Shown here: one piece after another, positions 58,926 through 64,000 of the stretch
Layout: every line of letters starts with the position of its first letter
Position numbering within the stretch: position 1 is the stretch's first letter
Assembly: GCA_963693085.1 (NCBI GenBank)
Contig: OY856409.1
Coordinates: 1,619,211,711 to 1,619,275,710, forward strand
DNA: 64,000 nucleotides
From: Alisma plantago-aquatica
Lineage: Eukaryota > Streptophyta > Magnoliopsida > Alismatales > Alismataceae
Reading direction: 5' to 3'
The notes under the pieces: model-generated
Told to the model about the DNA's origin: nothing
What the model saw: only the letters and a program-made list of their open reading frames with translations
Databases searched by the model: none
Made by a program: the position numbers and the translations under genes

Positions 58926-61144
58926 ATATATGGTGATGTATGGTACCTCTACTCTAAATAATATTAGTCTAAGTATCATTCACAATACAGAAGCAAAGTA
59001 CATGTTTAGTTATATCTGTTCATTTCAACAAAAGGAATGAGAACATTAGTTTATTATCAATTTGTGGTCAAAAGAGCCATGAATAATATTTCAACAAATA
59101 TCATTTATCACAGAGAGAGAAAACTTCACAATATTTATATCTTTCAAAATATTGCAAGAGACAAACAAAAAGGTAATTATTTCAAAGGATATGTCTCATG
59201 TCAGAAAATTAGGGTTTCAATCAATTTAATGACCAAAAGAAATTTAGTAAAAGCATATACCTTATATTTGGTCCTACAAGAGTATAGGGTCAAACCCTTA
59301 GTCCAAGTCAAAGTCCCACACACCCAGTAACATTTTACATAAACATCACGGTATAATTCCAACATATAGACTACCTAATAAAAATATTACATGTAGTACA
59401 CATCAACACAATATTCAAGAATATTGTACTGATTACGCCTACGTGTCTTTTTATATAACTCTCATTACTAAGCTTGGTAATAAGATAAAACTGATACTTG
59501 GCAGTAACAAAAGCATACTTAAACAAGAATGTTTATACAAAACAGAACACATATCTTTTAGGCATATTTTCCATTATATTATCCATGCATTTACTACTTG
59601 AGAGTTGAATGTATTAAGGCCTTTATGATCTACTACCAAAGAGTTGGATCATTTACCAATGTGATCTACTACCAAAGAGTTGGATCACTTCCAAGTACTT
59701 TACTACCAAAGAGTTGAAGTACTTACTTTCCAACACTTTACTACCAAAGAGCTGAAGTTCTTGGATATAATGGAACAGATATATTATGTTTCATGTGTTC
59801 ATAACACTAAGTATGGAAAATCAAGCAACATATCATACAAGAACAATCATTTCATCCAATATCATATGCCAAGTGTTTACTACACATATAATGCAAGCAT
59901 ACTATATAATAAGCCAAGTAAGAGGTAATGGTGTACCTTGAACCAAGATAACCTAATCATTACATATCCCTGAGGTCAACTATAACCTTGGTCAACCCTG
60001 ATCAAGACAAGTTCATGTACTATCATTAGATTCTCATCATCTTAACCCTAATATATCATTAGGACATGTGCATCATTATTTTTCTTCTTGTCTTAGAATC
60101 TTCTTACTGATGTCATATTTCAATTATAGTTCATTAACTGATAATCATGATTCACATTATTATGTACACATAGAAATCATAGTCACATTCATTAGTCATA
60201 TTAGGGTTACATAACATGTATTAAGGGTCATCTTAATATAACATGAATTTTGTGCATCTAACTGATATCAAAGTTCCACATTAGCTTCTAGTTACTGATA
60301 TTAAGGCCTTCTGTAAATTCCATCATTTATTGATTATAAATGGATTTATTACATTTATTTAGGGTTATTAGCCCTAATTATCCATATGGAGAAAATTACA
60401 CGATTTCATGCATCAACATCATCATTACTGACATCAGATAGATTACACATCACATTAGGGAGTTACTAGTGAATTATCATGATTTTGGGTCATCATATAA
60501 TATTTATTATCCATGAAATAAGCAGTTCACAACTTACATGATATCACTAATACTAGTGCATCAAAAGCCTGATATTCTGCTTTCATGTTGTTCTATACAA
60601 ATGTTTTTGAAAAATTTGATACATTGTTTGTATTTATCTAATAACTGTGTTATTTTCCATGAATTATTGAAGTTCTGTATATTTTTGGGGGTATTTACCT
60701 TCATGGACTAATCTTGATCCGCCATGTGTCCTATGAGAGGTGTAGATCCTTCCTGGGTTATCCTGGGATCCGCCCGGTCTGGGATTGAACTCGGTCTAGG
60801 ATTTGGTCGATTCTTGGCTTTGGGCCGAACCGAGCCTCTCGCACTGATGTGTGCCCAACTATCTTCCTCTGCCTCACACCCCCTCCGTCGTGAAGGATGA
60901 CTCCGATGAGCAACCAACCGTGATTGATCCTTCCTCCCTAGCATCTGATGTTGCTTTGAGATTTGGGATCACCCTACAAAGATCCTCATCTTCACATTTT
61001 CTCACACACTCCTCCAAAGCTCCCTGTCCTGGAGCAGCCAGCAAGGCCGCCTCCGCAATGGGATGAAAACTATAAAGGGGGGGGTTCTCCTTCTCTTGGA
61101 CTCCTATCAAGGATTCCTAGGATATGATGCACCTATAGGGATTC
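58926..61144. other. No gene seen; probable decayed LTR-type sequence
   Basis: The composition resembles the inside of element A (many ATCATCA and ACATATCAT words). A small G+C-richer patch at about 60720-61080 opens short frames on both strands with no recognisable product. Confidence 0.35.
59628..59765. repeat. Short tandem repeat, about 35-bp unit
   Basis: TACTACCAAAGAG(T/C)TG occurs at about 59631, 59668, 59701 and 59739, with variable sequence between. Confidence 0.7.
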
Positions 61145-64000
61145 TATAACATACTAGATCATGGACCCTACCCTAGAACTTTGACCTTTTAGTCTTAGCC
61201 AAATAACGTTGAAGGTTAAACCTAAATAGATGTTTAGTATGACCCTTATGAGCTAATACATGAGTGTATCACCCTAATGTAGCCTAATGTTTTCAAATTA
61301 GTCTTAGGTTAATAATGAATACATAAAATATGCCACATAACTCATTTTGGTAGTAATATGAAGATAAGGAACTTAATTGGATGAATAATTTAGTTAATGG
61401 GTCGTTAATGGGCCATACGACATATCTCATAAAAAGAAGTCTCAAAAGTGGAAACAAACTTCAAATTCATAATCTACACATCAAAATTAGCCTACATGTC
61501 AAATTTTCATCTAATTTGGACAACCTTGAAATATTAGGATAAGTTTAGGAGAGATAAAATGAGTAAAAGGCATAAATAATTAATAATGTGATTATATAAC
61601 TTAGAAAGATGGAAATAATGGAAAATTCATATTAAACACATCAAAGATAACTTGTGTATGAAGTTTCACCATATTTGGATGTTGTTTGTGCAAGCTATGA
61701 AAGTTTAGGTACATTCTGGACTTTTCTGCAATTTACCCAATTGGGAGGTTTTCTTTACAAATTGTCACATGCATTATAATCCTTATATATGCCCTTACCA
61801 TTCTCGAGTTTTTAAACCATGGGGAGCCTAGTTGCACCTTGGTTTGAAGGTGTTTCTCTCCAAGGGCATTTTAGGGATTACTCTCTTTATAAATGAGCTT
61901 ATCTTTAGAAGCTATCAACCAATGGGGTTATTTCTTTGATTGAAGGTCTGTGGAGATGGACTAGAAGTCTCCATGAACTGACATTTGATATTCAAGAAGC
62001 CTCTATGATCTGTCCTCTTGCATGGCCATGAAACCCTAGGCTAAGGACACATGGAAAGCTCCATGGACACCTCATGCTTGACTTCTTCCTTATACATAAA
62101 GGTTTGCATGCCCATAGGCACCCTTAGCATTAGACACATGGAAAGTAACTGATTGACCTCTTCCTTATCCATAAAGGCTTGCATGAGCATCGTCACCCTT
62201 ATACATGGACACATGGAAAGTCCCATAGACACCTCATGATTGAACCCTTTCTTTATAAAGCCATATCTACCCCTTCCCACCTCCCAAATCAAAAACGCTT
62301 GCTCCCCTTCTCTTTCCTCTATCTTAGATCATTGTTCCTACTATGTTTGTCCATAAAGGTTATGTCCCAAGGTAAAAGAGCTTGCCTACCTTGGTGAAGA
62401 AGGCTCCTAGGATTCCAAATTTTCTCTATTTAAGGTTTCTAAAGCTCCTTCTTGGTGATTTCGACCAAAACTAGTAAGTTTCCTCCTTTGCTTCCCTATT
62501 TTCATGTTGTTCGTCTCCTTCCCACCTTCTTCCAGGTCGTAACTATGACCTTCCATGGTGAAATCCCACCTAGAGCCCTTAAACACCCCATCTCCATGTT
62601 CTTTTGTTAGGGGTTTTCACCTCTAAAGTGGAGAAGGTGGTTTTTGTTGGAGATAAGAGCTTTGTTGGAGAAACTAGCCTCTCTAGCTAGATAAGCTTGG
62701 TACTTGGACCTTCCAACCTTCCTTAGATGTTCTTTGAATACCTAGACTTGGATCTAGAAGTGACCTTGGACTATTAGACTATGAAGTTAAGGTATGTTTG
62801 TAGACCCAATTATTCATATTGAGAAACTAATCTTTTTAACTCTATTATTGTATGCTTGCAAACCCTATTATTCTTTTGAGTAATTAACCTATGTTTATTC
62901 ATTCTCTTGGTCCTTTGGACAATATCCTACACTCTATTCTTTTCTTTTGGAAATCATGGTTCATGTGAACTACTTTACTTTGTTACTGATCTTGTAATCA
63001 TGTTTGGACATTCTCTTGCTTCTTTATTATGCTTTGTTCATGTTGGAACTCTATATTATGACATATCATGTCTTTTTCCCACTTGTGAGGTGGATGTATA
63101 TGTTGGTCACTTTTTTGGTAAGTAGTTTGTATAATCTGACTGTACTTTCTACTTGCCTCTACATTTAACATGCTATGTGATTCAATAGCACTGGAGTAGT
63201 GTAATTACATTGGCTTTTGGGCAGATGTGTATTTCCTGCTCGGGATAGTATGCTCCTATTATTTTTGGGATGGAGGTGGCCCCATACCTGGGTTTCAAAT
63301 ATTTGAGGTTTGGCCCACTTTTATATATATTGGGAGTTTGGCAATACATCATTCTCTATCAGGTTTCAAGTTTGTGTGAGTTGGCTGACTTGTCTTTATA
63401 TTATTCTAGGGTTATGTTTATCTCACATGCATGCAGGTTGATGATATGGGGTGTGTTCCCTAATTCTTTACGTGTTCTTGTGTGACACAATCTTTATATT
63501 TTATATATGGCAAGTATTCTTTTGTTATCATATAATTTCAATTCCTTTTCTCTTGATACCCATTTGGGTGGTCCTTATCCTTTCTATGGGAAGCCTTTTA
63601 TATTTGTTGTCATTTATTGAATATATTGCTCAATCCATATTTTAGTATGCACATACCAATCTTTGCTGATGTCACCTATATTTCTTCTTTTGTTGGGGTA
63701 TGCTTCCAACCCTAGGTGAAGGACTTGGATGATATGGCATGAACATGTCAAATTACCTTAAGGAGTTAAAGGTTGGAAACAATCTTGACATTGTTTAGAT
63801 TTCCCTCTACTTAGAATCTTATGCTGTATCATACATGTAAATCCTTATGGAATATTGTGATGTACTTTTGTAATCTTTTGTGAAAATTGAATGTAGTTAT
63901 TTGTTAATTCTGCTGCTACACTTTGGTTGTTTTGAATACCATTTATTCAAGTTTGAAAATTTTGCACCTATTCCATCATACCTTTGAGTGTGTTTGGAAT
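61145..64000 (+). repeat. Possible long-LTR sequence, incomplete
   Basis: TATAACATACTAGATCATGG at about 61145 resembles a mutated TGTAACA... LTR start. The following sequence has landmarks of long gypsy LTRs, for example CAAATTTTCATCTAATTTGG at about 61500. No primer site or coding region is reached before the window ends, and no partner copy is present, so this is weak. The open frames at 62907-63645 have no known relatives. Confidence 0.25.
62046..62255. repeat. Tandem repeat, three units of about 75-87 bp
   Basis: GGACACATGGAAAG, then CTTCCTTATACATAAAGG(T/C)TTGCATG, recurs from about 62046, 62133 and 62208. The minus-strand frame 62292-62041 is its translation, not a gene. Confidence 0.7.

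Noticed and set aside
60708..61110. G+C-richer patch with open frames on both strands as a possible gene fragment
   Set aside because: No domain, no splice structure and no resemblance to a known family.

Overview
The window is AT-rich plant nuclear DNA, almost certainly from an angiosperm with a repeat-rich genome. It is built mostly of nested transposable elements: Ty3/gypsy elements of the Tekay/Del type with very long LTRs, Ty1/copia remnants, two CACTA (En/Spm) DNA transposons of one family, an RTE-type LINE and a microsatellite-associated MITE family. I find one convincing host gene, a small TMEM230-family membrane protein (about 22.0-22.4 kb, minus strand). The sequence does not allow a species call.

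Layout. 1-10012: a minus-strand, apparently non-autonomous gypsy element (element A). The start of its 3' LTR is at the window edge, its internal region of about 3 kb carries only a broken gag, and its primer-binding site and an apparent 5' LTR of about 6.9 kb follow. 10013-11650: AT-rich sequence with a copia-like LTR end and primer site. 11651-15492: a plus-strand long LTR without a body. 15500-17100: three MITE copies embedded in (CT)n(TA)n tracts. 17100-18940: no gene recognised. 18941-20600: a decayed RTE LINE. 21164-21245: a tiny retroposed insert with a 12-bp target duplication. 21996-22418: the TMEM230-like gene with one 108-bp intron. 22750-29670: a copia element invaded by CACTA-1, after which a deletion removed the right half of the CACTA together with part of copia gag. 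29670-33237: unassigned sequence with a fourth MITE copy and degenerate tandem repeats.

33238-56261: a full-length Tekay-type element (element B) with LTRs of about 4.2 kb, an iMet primer site and gag-pol riddled with stops. Its 3' LTR is split by CACTA-2 (43193-52889, 9.7 kb), which has matching termini and a 3-bp target duplication. The intact 5' LTR of element B preserves the empty insertion site. CACTA-2 encodes on the minus strand a TnpD-like transposase (one in-frame stop) and a spliced second gene with Transposase_24-like and Ulp1-like protease segments. Upstream of the transposase lie two tandem 316-bp units, each with an inverted repeat of about 190 bp. 56262-64000: no gene; probable decayed long-LTR sequence with short tandem repeats.

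Order of events that can be read off: older repeat sequence, then insertion of element B, then insertion of CACTA-2 into the B 3' LTR. Separately, a copia was invaded by CACTA-1 and then lost sequence by deletion. I found no previously undescribed gene system. The most unusual items are the MITE family, the CACTA hairpin repeats, the very large LTR of element A, and the in-frame intron of the host gene.
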